From: Affinundibacterium flavidum
GTDB lineage: Bacteria > Pseudomonadota > Gammaproteobacteria > Burkholderiales > Burkholderiaceae_D
Assembly: GCF_014284175.1 (NCBI RefSeq)
Contig: NZ_JACOGA010000020.1
Coordinates: forward strand, 1-64,000
Length of the DNA stretch: 64,000 nt
Reading direction: 5' to 3'
How positions within the stretch are numbered: the stretch's first letter is position 1; every line of letters begins with the position of its first letter. A program made the translations under genes and the position numbers. The notes under the pieces are model-generated. The model was not told the origin of the DNA. It saw only the letters and a list, made by a program, of their open reading frames with translations, and ran no database searches. This document shows, piece after piece, positions 8,954 through 17,628 of the stretch.

Positions 8954-10306
8954 ATGAAATTGAGTTTCTTGGGTCGTTTTTTATGCTTGTCCTTAGCGCT
9001 GTCAACGCTGACATTAGCAAGTATCGCCAATGGTGTTAGTCTTTTGTTACCCGCAAGCGGTGATAGTGAAATCATCGCACTCAAGGCTGCGCGTTTGTTG
9101 GATGTGAAATCAGGAAAAATCTTGAACAATCCGATTGTCTTGGTATCGAAAGGCAAAATCATTGAACTTGGGCAGAATATTGCGATCCCTCTCAGTGCCA
9201 AACAGATTGATCTTGGCGATGTCACTTTGATGCCGGGCTTGATCGATGCGCATACTCACTTGCTACAAAATCTCTCGTTTGAAACTTCTGCGCGCATACG
9301 TGAGTCTGGCAGTATGGTGCACACACTTTCCACGACGTCTGATGCGAAGCGAGCCTTGTTGGGTGCGACCATGGCACGCGAAGATCTGATGTCAGGCATC
9401 ACCACCGTGCGTGACCTTGGTAACTCTGGTACGAATGCGGACGTTGACTTGCGCGATGCCATTAATCAATCTTGGATACAGGGACCGCGCATGTTGGTAT
9501 CGACGCGTGCCTTGGCGCCGATTGGCGGGCAATTTAACAAATTGACGAAAGAATCTCAGGCCTTGATCGACAAGGAATACGCCGTCATTAGTGGCCCTGA
9601 AGAAGCACGTAAAGCGGTTCGTAGTGCCATCTTCGACGGTGCTGATGTGATTAAGGTGATTGTCGATGCGGAGTCGCGCTTATTGACACTCGAAGAGTTG
9701 CAGATGATCGTCAATGAAGCGCATCGGGTAGGAATCAAAGTTGCTGCGCACGCCGGCACCGAACTAGCGGGCATGCTTGCGGCGCAGGCTGGTGTGGATT
9801 CGATAGAACATGCGTATGGGATTTCCGATGAACTTCTAAAATTGATGGCAAAGAAAAACATCACCATGGTTGCTACGGATTCTCCTGCATGGTCTTACCT
9901 CGGAAAGTCCAGCGAAAAAGAAATCAGTGAATCGGATCAGGCGCGTTTAAACATGTTTAAGTATGCCGAAAAATTCGCGACGGAGAGAATTGCTAAAGCC
10001 AAAGCGGCGGGTGTCAGAATTGTCTTGGGCAGTGATTCCTACTACCAAGCGGGTAATTTAACACGCGGCCAAAGTTCACTCTTGCCATTGCGTGTTTATG
10101 CAATGGCCGGTTTGAGCCCTGCAGAAGTAATTCGAACAAGCACCATCCATGCAGCTGAACTCCTGGGATGGGGCGATAAAATCGGTAGTCTAGAGAAATC
10201 GAAAATCGCCGACATTATTGCCGTGCCGGGCAATCCATTGGACAATCCGCTGGTATTAGAGCAAGTGAAATTTGTGATGAAAGAGGGCGTCGTGATCAAG
10301 CCTTAA
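8954..10306 (+). CDS. secreted amidohydrolase (imidazolonepropionase-like / Xaa-Pro dipeptidase)
   Basis: This 450-residue protein has a signal peptide (residues 1-27) and a metal-dependent TIM-barrel amidohydrolase domain. Visible ligands are H-x-H in LIDAHTHLLQ near residue 98, His in AAHAGTEL near 266, His in SIEHAYG near 285 and Asp in LGSDSYY near 360. The C-terminal IGSLEKSKIADIIAVPGNPLDN is the standard end of this family. Members hydrolyse cyclic amides or dipeptides such as Xaa-Pro in the periplasm. A GGAGG precedes the ATG by six bases. It is monocistronic, and the substrate cannot be read from the sequence. Confidence 0.85.
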   Translation: MKLSFLGRFLCLSLALSTLTLASIANGVSLLLPASGDSEIIALKAARLLDVKSGKILNNPIVLVSKGKIIELGQNIAIPLSAKQIDLGDVTLMPGLIDAHTHLLQNLSFETSARIRESGSMVHTLSTTSDAKRALLGATMAREDLMSGITTVRDLGNSGTNADVDLRDAINQSWIQGPRMLVSTRALAPIGGQFNKLTKESQALIDKEYAVISGPEEARKAVRSAIFDGADVIKVIVDAESRLLTLEELQMIVNEAHRVGIKVAAHAGTELAGMLAAQAGVDSIEHAYGISDELLKLMAKKNITMVATDSPAWSYLGKSSEKEISESDQARLNMFKYAEKFATERIAKAKAAGVRIVLGSDSYYQAGNLTRGQSSLLPLRVYAMAGLSPAEVIRTSTIHAAELLGWGDKIGSLEKSKIADIIAVPGNPLDNPLVLEQVKFVMKEGVVIKP

Positions 10307-10533
10307 AACCATGCAAAATTGGTGTTCAAATGGAGGTTGCATGATTATGTCATGCAAACAGTCAGTGCGCTCGGCGTGAGTGTAGAGCACGCGATACGCA
10401 CCTGAGAAAACACAAAAATTCATTGATTTCAAGTCTTGATTTGACGCTTTAGGGTGTTGATGTTGGATCTCAAAAATTGACCGCCGTACCAGTTCTTAGG
10501 GGGCTATGTTTTTTCTATCAAAAGTTCAGAATT

Positions 10534-10785
10534 AAGTTCAGAAGTAAGCGCTGATAAGCCAGCCGCGATTTGATCAACATTCATAAAATCCGATGCCACC
10601 CAAATAATCACGCAAAACCCAAGGTGTGATGGTGGATTTACCTACACCATTTGGACGTCCGATGACGCGGGCTTGTGGCATGGCTTGTCGAAATTCTTTT
10701 GGTTACGATGTTGAAATGCGATTCGTTTTTTTGGCGCTTTACTTCGTCAATTATGACTCTATGTCAAATGTAAGGCCTGAACACG
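10534..10785 (-). pseudogene. decayed zeta-toxin-like kinase fragment C
   Basis: The minus strand reads RVIGRPNGVGKSTIT then VLRDYLG before a frameshift, matching codons 1-50 of the kinase at 26441-27013. Homology again ends at the FNPE region. The upstream tail (about 10676-10785) matches a separate piece at 17343-17425. Bases 10786-11204 and 10307-10533 hold no recognisable gene; the former must carry the promoter of the Ig-like repeat gene. Confidence 0.75.
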
Positions 10786-11204
10786 CACATGTGACCCCCA
10801 CATGCAGAAGAGATCTTGCGTAGATGGCTAGAAAATTTTTCAGATTCTACTAACCACTAGCAATATCAAATCTCCGTGACGTTGCACAATTGGTCTCGCT
10901 CCTAAATTTTTTGTTGAAGTCGCCTACGTTCGTGGAGACTTTATCCAAAAAAACTTAGATAATGAATAAAGCGATTGCGCGCTGTTCATTTGATGACTAA
11001 GGCAAAAAATCACGCATTTCTCCGCCTGACCAATCGATGTACGATGTGTTAGTTCCACACTAGTCCCAATAAATTTATAGGTAGTTCAATCTATGTTCGA
11101 CTCATCTGTATCGCTTTCGTACTAATCAAAATCAAGTTTTTATGCTTGTAAATTTAGTACTGATAATCTGAATGTAGTTAGGAATCTCTCGAAAGGTAAC
11201 AAGT

Positions 11205-13826
11205 ATGAATAACAAGCGCATCAGTACTAATATCAGTACTAACACAGGCAGCAATACAGAGGACATTGACCAATATTCTCCATCAGACTCCTCGACATTT
11301 TTTAATTCATCGATACCGATTGAGACAAACAATCGACAAATGACTTTGCCGACATATTCATTTGGAACTATGAATGCATCGCCTCCGGTCGCAAGCACGT
11401 TCAATGGCATATTAACGTCCCTCAGCGACCTTGCCGCTGCAAGGACGTATCTTCTCAGCGGAAACGTCACACTGACGATCAATCTGGCTAGTGCAACTTC
11501 TGGACTTTACACTGTCGATCTAACAGGATTTGGCGTTGGCGACACCTTGAATATTGTCACCGCGAGCACGGGGATGTCGATGGTCACCGATCCCTCTGCC
11601 TATCCTCTTACAGTGACTGATTCTTACTATGATTTTCCAGATGACTATGAAATTCAAGAGAATGCCACCTTGAGTGGCACTACACTAGTACTAGAACACC
11701 TCTACACGCATTATATTGCTCTTGGTCCCGCCATGTATGACGATCACGTACCCCTTTATCGGCTTACAGTGATAGGTCTAACAGGCATCACAGCAGATGC
11801 CATCACCTACACGTATAACGATGTTACGGACCCAACACTTAGCATTAGCAGCGATATTGCAAGCGTCAATTCTGGTAATACTGCAACCATCACTTTTACC
11901 TTTAGCGAAAATCCTGGTGATACTTTTGCTTGGGATGGAAGTTCCGGTGATATCGTCGTCACAGGCGGGACGCTAGGCGCAATTACGGGGAGTGGCCTAA
12001 CCCGAACTGCAACCTTTACCGCAGGCACTGGATCGAACACTGCGAGCATAACAGTAGCAGGCGACTCTTATACAGATGTATCGGGCAACGGAGGTGGAGG
12101 TGCAACAACTTCCTTGGATATAGTACTGAATTCATCGCCCACCGGCAGCGTCACCATCAGCGGCACTGCACGTGAAGGTAGAACCTTAAGCGTCACCAAC
12201 AATCTTGCCGATGCCGACGGCTTAGGAACGATCAGCTATATATGGAAAGCCGACGGCAATACTATCAACGGCGCGACCGGGACAACACTATTACTCACCC
12301 AAGCTCAAGTCGGCAAAGTGATTACAGCGGTCGCTTCATATACAGATTTAAACGAGACGCTTGAAACTGTCAGCTCTGCAGCAACGAGTGCTGTCGCTGA
12401 TAATGCCGTGCCATCATCGTCCAATAAAAGCGTTACGATAAACGAAGATACTTCGCTCACGTTAGGAATTTCAAATTTTGGTTTCAGCGACAGTGATAGC
12501 GGAGATACGCTACAAGCCGTGATGGTCACCAGTTTGCCGCTGCAAGGCAGTCTACGTCTGAACGGAAATAGTGTTTCGGAAAATCAAAGTATCAGTGCGA
12601 CCGATATTCTTGCTGGTCGCTTAGTGTTTACCCCGGTCGCCAATACGAGTGGCAATGCCTATGCAAGCATAGGGTTTAAAGTAAGTGACGGAATAGACGT
12701 GTCGACCAGCAGTGCCAACCTGATGGTGAACGTCGCCAATGTTAACGACGCCCCCACCGGCATCGTCAGTATTTCTGGCAAGCTCATCGTAGGGCAAGTT
12801 CTCACCGCGAGCAATACCCTGGTCGATACCGATGGCTTAGGATCGATTACCTATGTTTGGAAGGCAAACGGTGTCACGATTAAAAGTGAAAATCTCGCCA
12901 CCTATACTTTGCGCAGTACGGATACCGGAAAGAACATCAGCGTCAGTGCGGTCTACACCGATCAAGGCGGTAACTTCGAGAGTGTAAGTTCGGCTGCAAC
13001 CGGCGCAGTTCAAGATAATAATCATGCACCAACAGGCGCCGTGACTTGGAGTGGCATCAATCGACAGGGTGAGATGCTGACGGCTAGCAATACACTTGCC
13101 GACGTCGATGGTATGGGGGTGATTACTTATCAGTGGCGTGCGAATGGTGTTGACATCCATGGCGCGACCAACTCAAATTTTAGCTTGGGTCAAAATGAAG
13201 TCGGCAAATACATTTCGGTGTCGGCGATTTATTTGGATCAGTTAGGCAATGCTGAGCGTGTCAATTCTGGATCAACACTAGCAGTCATCAATGTGAATGA
13301 TGCACCAACGGGTGCCGTCACGCTGTCTGGGACTGCTAAGGTGGGACAAGTTTTGAGTGTCAATAGTACGGTTAATGATCTCGATGGTATGGGGACAATC
13401 TATTACCTCTGGATGGCAGATGGTGTCAAAATCAAAGGTGCAAGTTCATCCACTTACGCGATCAAGGCTGCCGAACTTGGGAAAGCTATTACCGTCAAAA
13501 TTTATTATACGGATTCGCTGGGGACTAACGAGAGTGTCACATCAGCACCGACCACGGCGGTAGTGCCATCAAATGGCTTAATGGCATTCGGGTTTAGTAG
13601 CACTGGTGCGGAAAATGCCATGTACGATTTCAGCAATGCATGGATGCCAACACCCAAGCTTTCTCAGCAGGTAACAGGTCTGAGCATTTTCGAGGCAGAA
13701 TCTCTACACTTGTCTAACATCAGCTTTGCCGGTGTTGAAGACATCAACTGGCACTACCCTGTACCTGATTCCCATACGGAATTGCTCATCGTCGGACATT
13801 TGAATGACGCCATGTTGTATTCCTAA
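11205..13826 (+). CDS. large Ig-like repeat surface or secreted protein
   Basis: This 873-residue protein has no classical signal peptide. After a Thr/Ser-rich N-terminus and a beta-rich domain (to about 205) comes a bacterial Ig-like module starting DPTLSISSD (about 208-307). Next come four related repeats of about 85 residues beginning near 310, 520, 608 and 700, each with PTGxVxxSG, a DADGLGTISYxWKADG core and VGKxIxVxAxYTD. A cadherin-like domain (about 400-515) with VNINEDT/NDAP-type features sits between repeats 1 and 2. Such architectures are adhesins, often exported by type I secretion, but no transporter lies nearby. The C-terminus (about 785-873) is unfamiliar. The gene is isolated between relics. 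Confidence 0.75.
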   Translation: MNNKRISTNISTNTGSNTEDIDQYSPSDSSTFFNSSIPIETNNRQMTLPTYSFGTMNASPPVASTFNGILTSLSDLAAARTYLLSGNVTLTINLASATSGLYTVDLTGFGVGDTLNIVTASTGMSMVTDPSAYPLTVTDSYYDFPDDYEIQENATLSGTTLVLEHLYTHYIALGPAMYDDHVPLYRLTVIGLTGITADAITYTYNDVTDPTLSISSDIASVNSGNTATITFTFSENPGDTFAWDGSSGDIVVTGGTLGAITGSGLTRTATFTAGTGSNTASITVAGDSYTDVSGNGGGGATTSLDIVLNSSPTGSVTISGTAREGRTLSVTNNLADADGLGTISYIWKADGNTINGATGTTLLLTQAQVGKVITAVASYTDLNETLETVSSAATSAVADNAVPSSSNKSVTINEDTSLTLGISNFGFSDSDSGDTLQAVMVTSLPLQGSLRLNGNSVSENQSISATDILAGRLVFTPVANTSGNAYASIGFKVSDGIDVSTSSANLMVNVANVNDAPTGIVSISGKLIVGQVLTASNTLVDTDGLGSITYVWKANGVTIKSENLATYTLRSTDTGKNISVSAVYTDQGGNFESVSSAATGAVQDNNHAPTGAVTWSGINRQGEMLTASNTLADVDGMGVITYQWRANGVDIHGATNSNFSLGQNEVGKYISVSAIYLDQLGNAERVNSGSTLAVINVNDAPTGAVTLSGTAKVGQVLSVNSTVNDLDGMGTIYYLWMADGVKIKGASSSTYAIKAAELGKAITVKIYYTDSLGTNESVTSAPTTAVVPSNGLMAFGFSSTGAENAMYDFSNAWMPTPKLSQQVTGLSIFEAESLHLSNISFAGVEDINWHYPVPDSHTELLIVGHLNDAMLYS

Positions 13827-13895
13827 ACCAAAGGACTGTTCTTCATACCATTGAAATACTTCGATGACTTCCGGCATCCGGTTCAAATCGCAAAA
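13827..13895 (-). pseudogene. RelE/ParE-type toxin remnant
   Basis: The minus strand downstream of the small antitoxin encodes FEPDA, a frameshift, then EVIEVFQWYEEQSFGLG, which is the N-terminal helix pair of a RelE/ParE toxin. It stops at the 3' end of the Ig-like repeat gene, so about 70 codons are missing. The same peptide, also damaged, occurs at 21200-21467. Confidence 0.7.
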
Positions 13896-13899
13896 AAAC

Positions 13900-14076
13900 T
13901 TATATCGTTACGCCGAGTTTTTGTGCGATTTGATCTAGGCTGACACCGATGGATTTTTCCGATGCACGTTTTGCTAAGCGACGATCAAGCTCCGCCTTTT
14001 GTGCATCTGTAATTGTGAAGTTAGACGGCAGGGCAGCAATATCAAACTGCTGGATTTCTTCGAATAATGCGCACAT
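13900..14076 (-). CDS. shortened addiction-module antitoxin (Unstab_antitox-like)
   Basis: This 58-codon ORF encodes a protein with the core FTITDAQKAELDRRLAKRA, near-identical to the 84-residue antitoxin at 21437-21691. A block of about 15 residues after position 14, corresponding to RIELIESLSNCIAN in the longer copy, is deleted. The family consists of small antitoxins paired with a downstream RelE-like toxin. Here the toxin is reduced to a fragment, so the protein is probably an orphan or decaying. Bases 14077-14212 show no gene. Confidence 0.65.
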   Translation of the reverse strand: MCALFEEIQQFDIAALPSNFTITDAQKAELDRRLAKRASEKSIGVSLDQIAQKLGVTI

Positions 14077-14212
14077 TGTGAAGACCTGAATTATGCTTGT
14101 GTTATTCGATGGTAGAAGGTTTTTCTCGGAATGGCGAGGATCGATTTATTCATGAGTCTTTGAGGGAATGTATGAATGTTAGAATTGACCCCGCGCCGCT
14201 CTCTCTTTGTTG

Positions 14213-14713
14213 CTAGTTATCTTGTAAAGCCGATCGTATCGTTTCTGAGATATCTGAAACATCACTTTCGGAAACAAGGTAACTCCAAAATAAAAAGAAA
14301 TGGTTCACACCCAAAAATAAAAGAGTCTCAGTAGGGAATTTAAGGTTGGGTATCGTCAAATAGCGAAAAATCTCAATCGCGGTTAGGTAAAAACTCGCTA
14401 CTAATAGAATCGAAATAAGCAAGCGGATTGATGTCGGAACGCAAAATCTTCCGACTAGGAAGTTAGCCCCATTTTTGAGTGCAAATTTCCCGGTAAACTG
14501 GGGTTTCATATTTGTCCAGAACGGAATATTGGATGACTCAATCACTACTTTTGTTCCAGAAATGTCGGACGAAAATCTTGGATAGGAACTATTCGTTCGC
14601 TTTTCATTTTCAATTTTCTGTTTGAGTTTTTTGACCGATTCTTCAAGCTGAAATTTGCTGGAAAATTCCGCATTACTGCTGAGGAAATAAAAACCGTAAA
14701 GTTTATGGAGCAT
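14213..14713 (-). CDS. hypothetical membrane protein, two TM helices
   Basis: This 166-residue protein is not recognised. Residues 1-90 are soluble with a charged, possibly coiled region (EESVKKLKQKIENEKR near 24-39). Hydrophobic segments follow at about 96-114 and 126-145, leaving a short C-terminal tail. The ATG at 14713 is the only good start. It is AT-rich relative to the housekeeping genes and lies between a TA remnant and kinase relic D, in an accessory setting. It may pair with the next membrane gene (14958-16112), which runs in the same direction, but relic D separates them by about 240 bases. Confidence 0.5.
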   Translation of the reverse strand: MLHKLYGFYFLSSNAEFSSKFQLEESVKKLKQKIENEKRTNSSYPRFSSDISGTKVVIESSNIPFWTNMKPQFTGKFALKNGANFLVGRFCVPTSIRLLISILLVASFYLTAIEIFRYLTIPNLKFPTETLLFLGVNHFFLFWSYLVSESDVSDISETIRSALQDN

Positions 14714-14756
14714 TTTAATGATCTAAATTATTGTGATCTGCGGGACGCACTTTTAG

Positions 14757-14903
14757 AATTCAACGCCGACAATCCAGCAGCGATTTGATCGACATTCACA
14801 AAATCCGGTACCACTAAATAATCACGCAAAACTAAGGGCGTGATGGGTAGACTTACCTGCACCATTTGAATCTCCGATGACGATGACGTGGAGTTGTGAC
14901 ATG
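14757..14903 (-). pseudogene. decayed zeta-toxin-like kinase fragment D
   Basis: The minus strand begins with ATG and reads MSQLHVIVIGDSNGAGKST, then frameshifts by one inserted base; past the shift PDFVNVDQIAAGLSA is legible in another frame. It matches codons 1-50 of the kinase at 26441-27013 and stops at the same point as A to C. The upstream tail to about 14985 matches those of A and B and runs into the start of the next gene's 3' end. Confidence 0.78.
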
Positions 14904-14957
14904 AGTTTGTGATTTCCGTTTAGCTGATTATCTTTGGCTCTATTTTTTCTTCACAAT

Positions 14958-16112
14958 TTATGGGGATTTCGGAATGTCAGAACTCACGCCTTGCTGCGCA
15001 TATGGCTGCCACCAAGGGTGAATTTCCGAAATAGGTAAAGCAAGGCATTCATTTCTTGCTCGCTCGCGTATTTCGGTCGAAGACTTATCCTTGTAATTAC
15101 TTGGGCATAGGATTGCTGTATCTCCAAACGTAAATAAATTACGCGCAGTAACTAGATAAAAATCTCCATTTAGCTTTTCCATTTTCCAATCGGTTGTCAA
15201 ATCGTGCCCGAAATATTTGGCATTCAAAATATACCTACTCGTTCCTTTCTCGCGCATCCCAAGCGAATAGGCGACTTTTTTTAGTGTGAGCCCATAAACC
15301 TTTGGTGAGAAGAGAAGTACGATGATTAAAATAGATATTGTGGCGAAACTCATTGTCTTAATCAATTCTGCAGATGTATTACATCGTTGTTTCAATCGTA
15401 CAAATAAAGGAGCAATTGTGAGTAAAGATACGCTCACAACAAAGGCATCAAAGATTTTGCGTATATTGCCTACGTCAGTGTCACGTAGAGTCTGGCTCAA
15501 CGGAACACAAACTAACATCACAACGAGCCAGCCAATTACTCCAAGTGTACAAAAATAGAGTTCCTGTTGGAAAGAAAAGTAAGTGTTCTCTTTTTTATGT
15601 TGCTTGCGGTATCGATGAAGGCTGAAATACATTAACAAAGGCAATGATAATGCGAGCTCTCCCCATGCCGGTACATGAAAATATTTATCCATGGCGACTC
15701 GGCGTGCAACTTCGAGTAACACGGTTAGCGTTACGGCTGTCAGGCACATAGCCATCAATTGGTGTGGAATTTTGTCATCATACAGGATGTGTTTTTTTAG
15801 AAAATGGTATGACAAATACGTGAATATTCCAGGCAATAGAAATGCAAAAATTAGGAGCGGAAAGTAAAGCAAGGATGCGCCGAAAAGTGCGAGCAAACCT
15901 TTGGCATTCGATAACGCAGGTAATAACTGATCTTGGCGACCTATGTAGGTCAGATATAACCATAGATATGCAACCGAAACGATGCCGGAAATTGGCGTGC
16001 CGATCGTCACGGCCTGTCTCACGAATTCGGTAAATCTTTTTTCCAAAGGTTCATTTTGAACTATATTCTTTGCTTGTATTTTCTTAGCGAAATGTCTAGT
16101 TTTGAAATGCAT
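14958..16112 (-). CDS. hypothetical polytopic membrane protein
   Basis: This 384-residue protein is of unknown family. It has about seven hydrophobic segments at roughly 33-54, 68-100, 115-135, 147-162, 181-206, 219-238 and 256-276, and a soluble C-terminal domain of about 100 residues containing two Cys (LCPSNYK and ARNECLALP) that could sit outside the membrane. The N-terminus is basic. The 3' end overlaps the tail region of kinase relic D, so the last codons may derive from that repeat. The ATG at 16112 is followed upstream by AT-rich DNA with no partner gene. I cannot assign a function. Confidence 0.5.
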   Translation of the reverse strand: MHFKTRHFAKKIQAKNIVQNEPLEKRFTEFVRQAVTIGTPISGIVSVAYLWLYLTYIGRQDQLLPALSNAKGLLALFGASLLYFPLLIFAFLLPGIFTYLSYHFLKKHILYDDKIPHQLMAMCLTAVTLTVLLEVARRVAMDKYFHVPAWGELALSLPLLMYFSLHRYRKQHKKENTYFSFQQELYFCTLGVIGWLVVMLVCVPLSQTLRDTDVGNIRKIFDAFVVSVSLLTIAPLFVRLKQRCNTSAELIKTMSFATISILIIVLLFSPKVYGLTLKKVAYSLGMREKGTSRYILNAKYFGHDLTTDWKMEKLNGDFYLVTARNLFTFGDTAILCPSNYKDKSSTEIRERARNECLALPISEIHPWWQPYAQQGVSSDIPKSP

Positions 16113-16209
16113 ATAAAACCTTTCATTTTGTCATTAATATAATATTTTGTATTTGAATGATCGCAAGTTGACGGTTAGAATTCCTGACATCCATTCACTT
16201 ATTCTTCAA

Positions 16210-16375
16210 GATTACAAACCACGGAAATTTTGTATGCTACGCGCATAACGTCGCGCAATCACATCTGGTGGAATTTTATGTTGGCTCAATTTCACACGTA
16301 ATGCTACACGTTCTCGCGCGAGTACGATGCTATCGAGCCAGACATAAAAAAGATTAATACGATAACCATTTGCCT
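16210..16375 (-). pseudogene. decayed zeta-toxin-like kinase fragment E (C-terminal part)
   Basis: Unlike A to D, this relic matches codons of about 95-147 of the kinase. It reads YRINLFYVWLDSIVLARERV and IPPDVIARRYARSIQNFRGL in frame, then a stop. It is directly followed by a REPIN half-site at 16406. It lies on the 5' side of fragment D with respect to the minus strand, so D and E cannot be one interrupted gene. Bases 16429-16637 are otherwise empty. Confidence 0.8.
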
Positions 16376-16405
16376 TTAATTTATGCGTTCGAAATTATTT
16401 TCCGC

Positions 16406-16428
16406 GTGGGCACAAAAACCGTGCTCAT
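16406..16428. repeat. degenerate REP-like palindrome
   Basis: GTGGGCAC and GTGCTCAT arms with a 7-nt spacer. The flank TTATGCGTTCGAA on the left is shared with the right half of the REPIN at 27033-27156, so this is a decayed half-copy of that element. Confidence 0.55.
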
Positions 16429-16637
16429 CTTTGGCTGATTCAAACGCTGCGATGTATTTATCTTTTAGTGTCACGATATCTTGTTATTTCAGCCGAAGGA
16501 GGCAGCCTCGTATTACTTTTTTGTTGGGAAATAATTCGACGTTGTTCCTTTTAGTTTTGAAGACTTTTCTTGGGAGGACGAGGTGTGTTTTTTTTATTTG
16601 GATGTTGGAATGTTACAACTGTCCCCGTTTGCGGATC

Positions 16638-17096
16638 TTACGCGTGACCCAAAAAATCGGCCAATATGCCTGAAGTGCGACGCAAACGTTTTGAGAGCGA
16701 ACGTGCCAAATGAAACATGAAGTGATAGGCGGTAGCGGGGCGGTTATTCGATAGTCGCTTCAGGTTGGTTTGGGTAAATACCAGCAATTCGCAATCGCTA
16801 TCGGCAATGCAGGTGGCCGAGCGCCGCTCGTTGTCGAGCAACGCCATCTCTCCAATTACCCGTCCCCTCACTTCAGTGGAGAGCAATTGTTTGCCTTGGT
16901 CGGCTTCCTTGTAGATTGCAATCCGGCCTTTGATCAAGATCACCAGAAAGCTGCCCGGCTCACCTTCGCTAAAGATCACCTTGCCGGCCTTGACCTCTTC
17001 AAAATTTAAATAACCACCAATGACTTCCAGTTCGGAGTAGGAAAAATCACTAAACAATTCCAGTCCATCAAGCATATTGGCAATTTGGCTACTCAT
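16638..17096 (-). CDS. cyclic nucleotide-binding domain protein
   Basis: This 152-residue protein is a single cNMP-binding beta barrel of the CRP superfamily. Recognisable landmarks are FSEGEPGSFLVILIKGRIAIYK (positions 43-64 in two stretches) and the phosphate-binding cassette GEMALLDNERRSATC near residue 82, with the Arg-Ser pair that contacts the cyclic phosphate. There is no DNA-binding helix-turn-helix after the barrel, so it is probably a stand-alone sensor or a regulatory subunit. The cassette Glu and Arg are intact, which favours real cAMP or cGMP binding. No partner is encoded next to it. Confidence 0.85.
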   Translation of the reverse strand: MSSQIANMLDGLELFSDFSYSELEVIGGYLNFEEVKAGKVIFSEGEPGSFLVILIKGRIAIYKEADQGKQLLSTEVRGRVIGEMALLDNERRSATCIADSDCELLVFTQTNLKRLSNNRPATAYHFMFHLARSLSKRLRRTSGILADFLGHA

Positions 17097-17231
17097 GGCA
17101 TCCTCGCATTTGGTCGTTTTCCATAGAATACCAGCCAGCGGCGGCTCTTTTCTACTTAGATTTCATTTGTAGGAATCAACACGTGGGTGATTTGCAAAGT
17201 ATTTTTAGCGCTGCCGTTCAAGCTGCGTACA

Positions 17232-17250
17232 GTGGGCACATTATGCCCAC
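17232..17250. repeat. REP-like palindrome, copy 3
   Basis: GTGGGCA and TGCCCAC arms followed by GCGTTACGGT. The following bases, AGACAATCAATT near 17283, also match those after the copy at 27039 (AAACAATCAATT), so it is the left half of a REPIN-type element whose right half is missing. Confidence 0.6.
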
Positions 17251-17342
17251 GCGTTACGGTCGTTAAACAAGGCACCGAATTAAGACAATCAATTTCTATA
17301 TGCTAGGGATATTTTTCGTGTATGCACAAAAATGTGATCACC

Positions 17343-17425
17343 TTACCTGGCTTGTTGAAATCCTTTTGGCTAAGATGTTGAATTGCGATTCGTTTTTTTT
17401 GGGCGTCTTACTGCTTCAATTATGG
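17343..17425 (-). pseudogene. upstream tail of a kinase-gene relic (fragment F)
   Basis: This piece matches only the non-coding tail of relic C (10676-10785), including TGTTGAATTGCGATTCGTTTT and the end TGTAAGGCCTGA. No kinase codons remain. It leads straight into the tandem repeat at 17426. Confidence 0.55.
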
Positions 17426-17574
17426 TGCTATGTAAAGTGTAAGGCCTGATCCCGCGCTACGCTTGTAAAATGTAAGGCCTGACCCCGAGCTAAGGCCGAC
17501 CCCGAGCTAAGGCCCTTGTAAAATGTAAGGCCTGACCCCGAGCTACGCTTGTGGCCCCGCGCTACGCTTGTAAA
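17426..17574. repeat. degenerate tandem repeat, CCTGACCCCGAGCTA-type unit
   Basis: Units of the form TGTAAGGCCTGACCCCG followed by AGCTACGCTTG or CGCTACGCTTG recur four to five times with partial deletions. The GGCCTGACCCC string also ends several relic tails. It looks like slippage-driven expansion of a repeat edge; no ORF spans it. Confidence 0.7.
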
Positions 17575-17628
17575 AACACTGAAGACAATGTGAAATTAAA
17601 TACAGTGAATTGCTTAAAAACGTCTGAC

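Noticed and set aside
11900-13560. Regularly spaced DNA repeats suggestive of an array
   Set aside because: They are codons of the Ig-like protein repeats, imperfect, about 255 bases apart and in frame; not CRISPR.
14757-16375. A single kinase gene interrupted by the two membrane-protein genes
   Set aside because: The N-terminal part (D) lies downstream of the C-terminal part (E) on the coding strand, so they cannot be halves of one interrupted gene in the original order.
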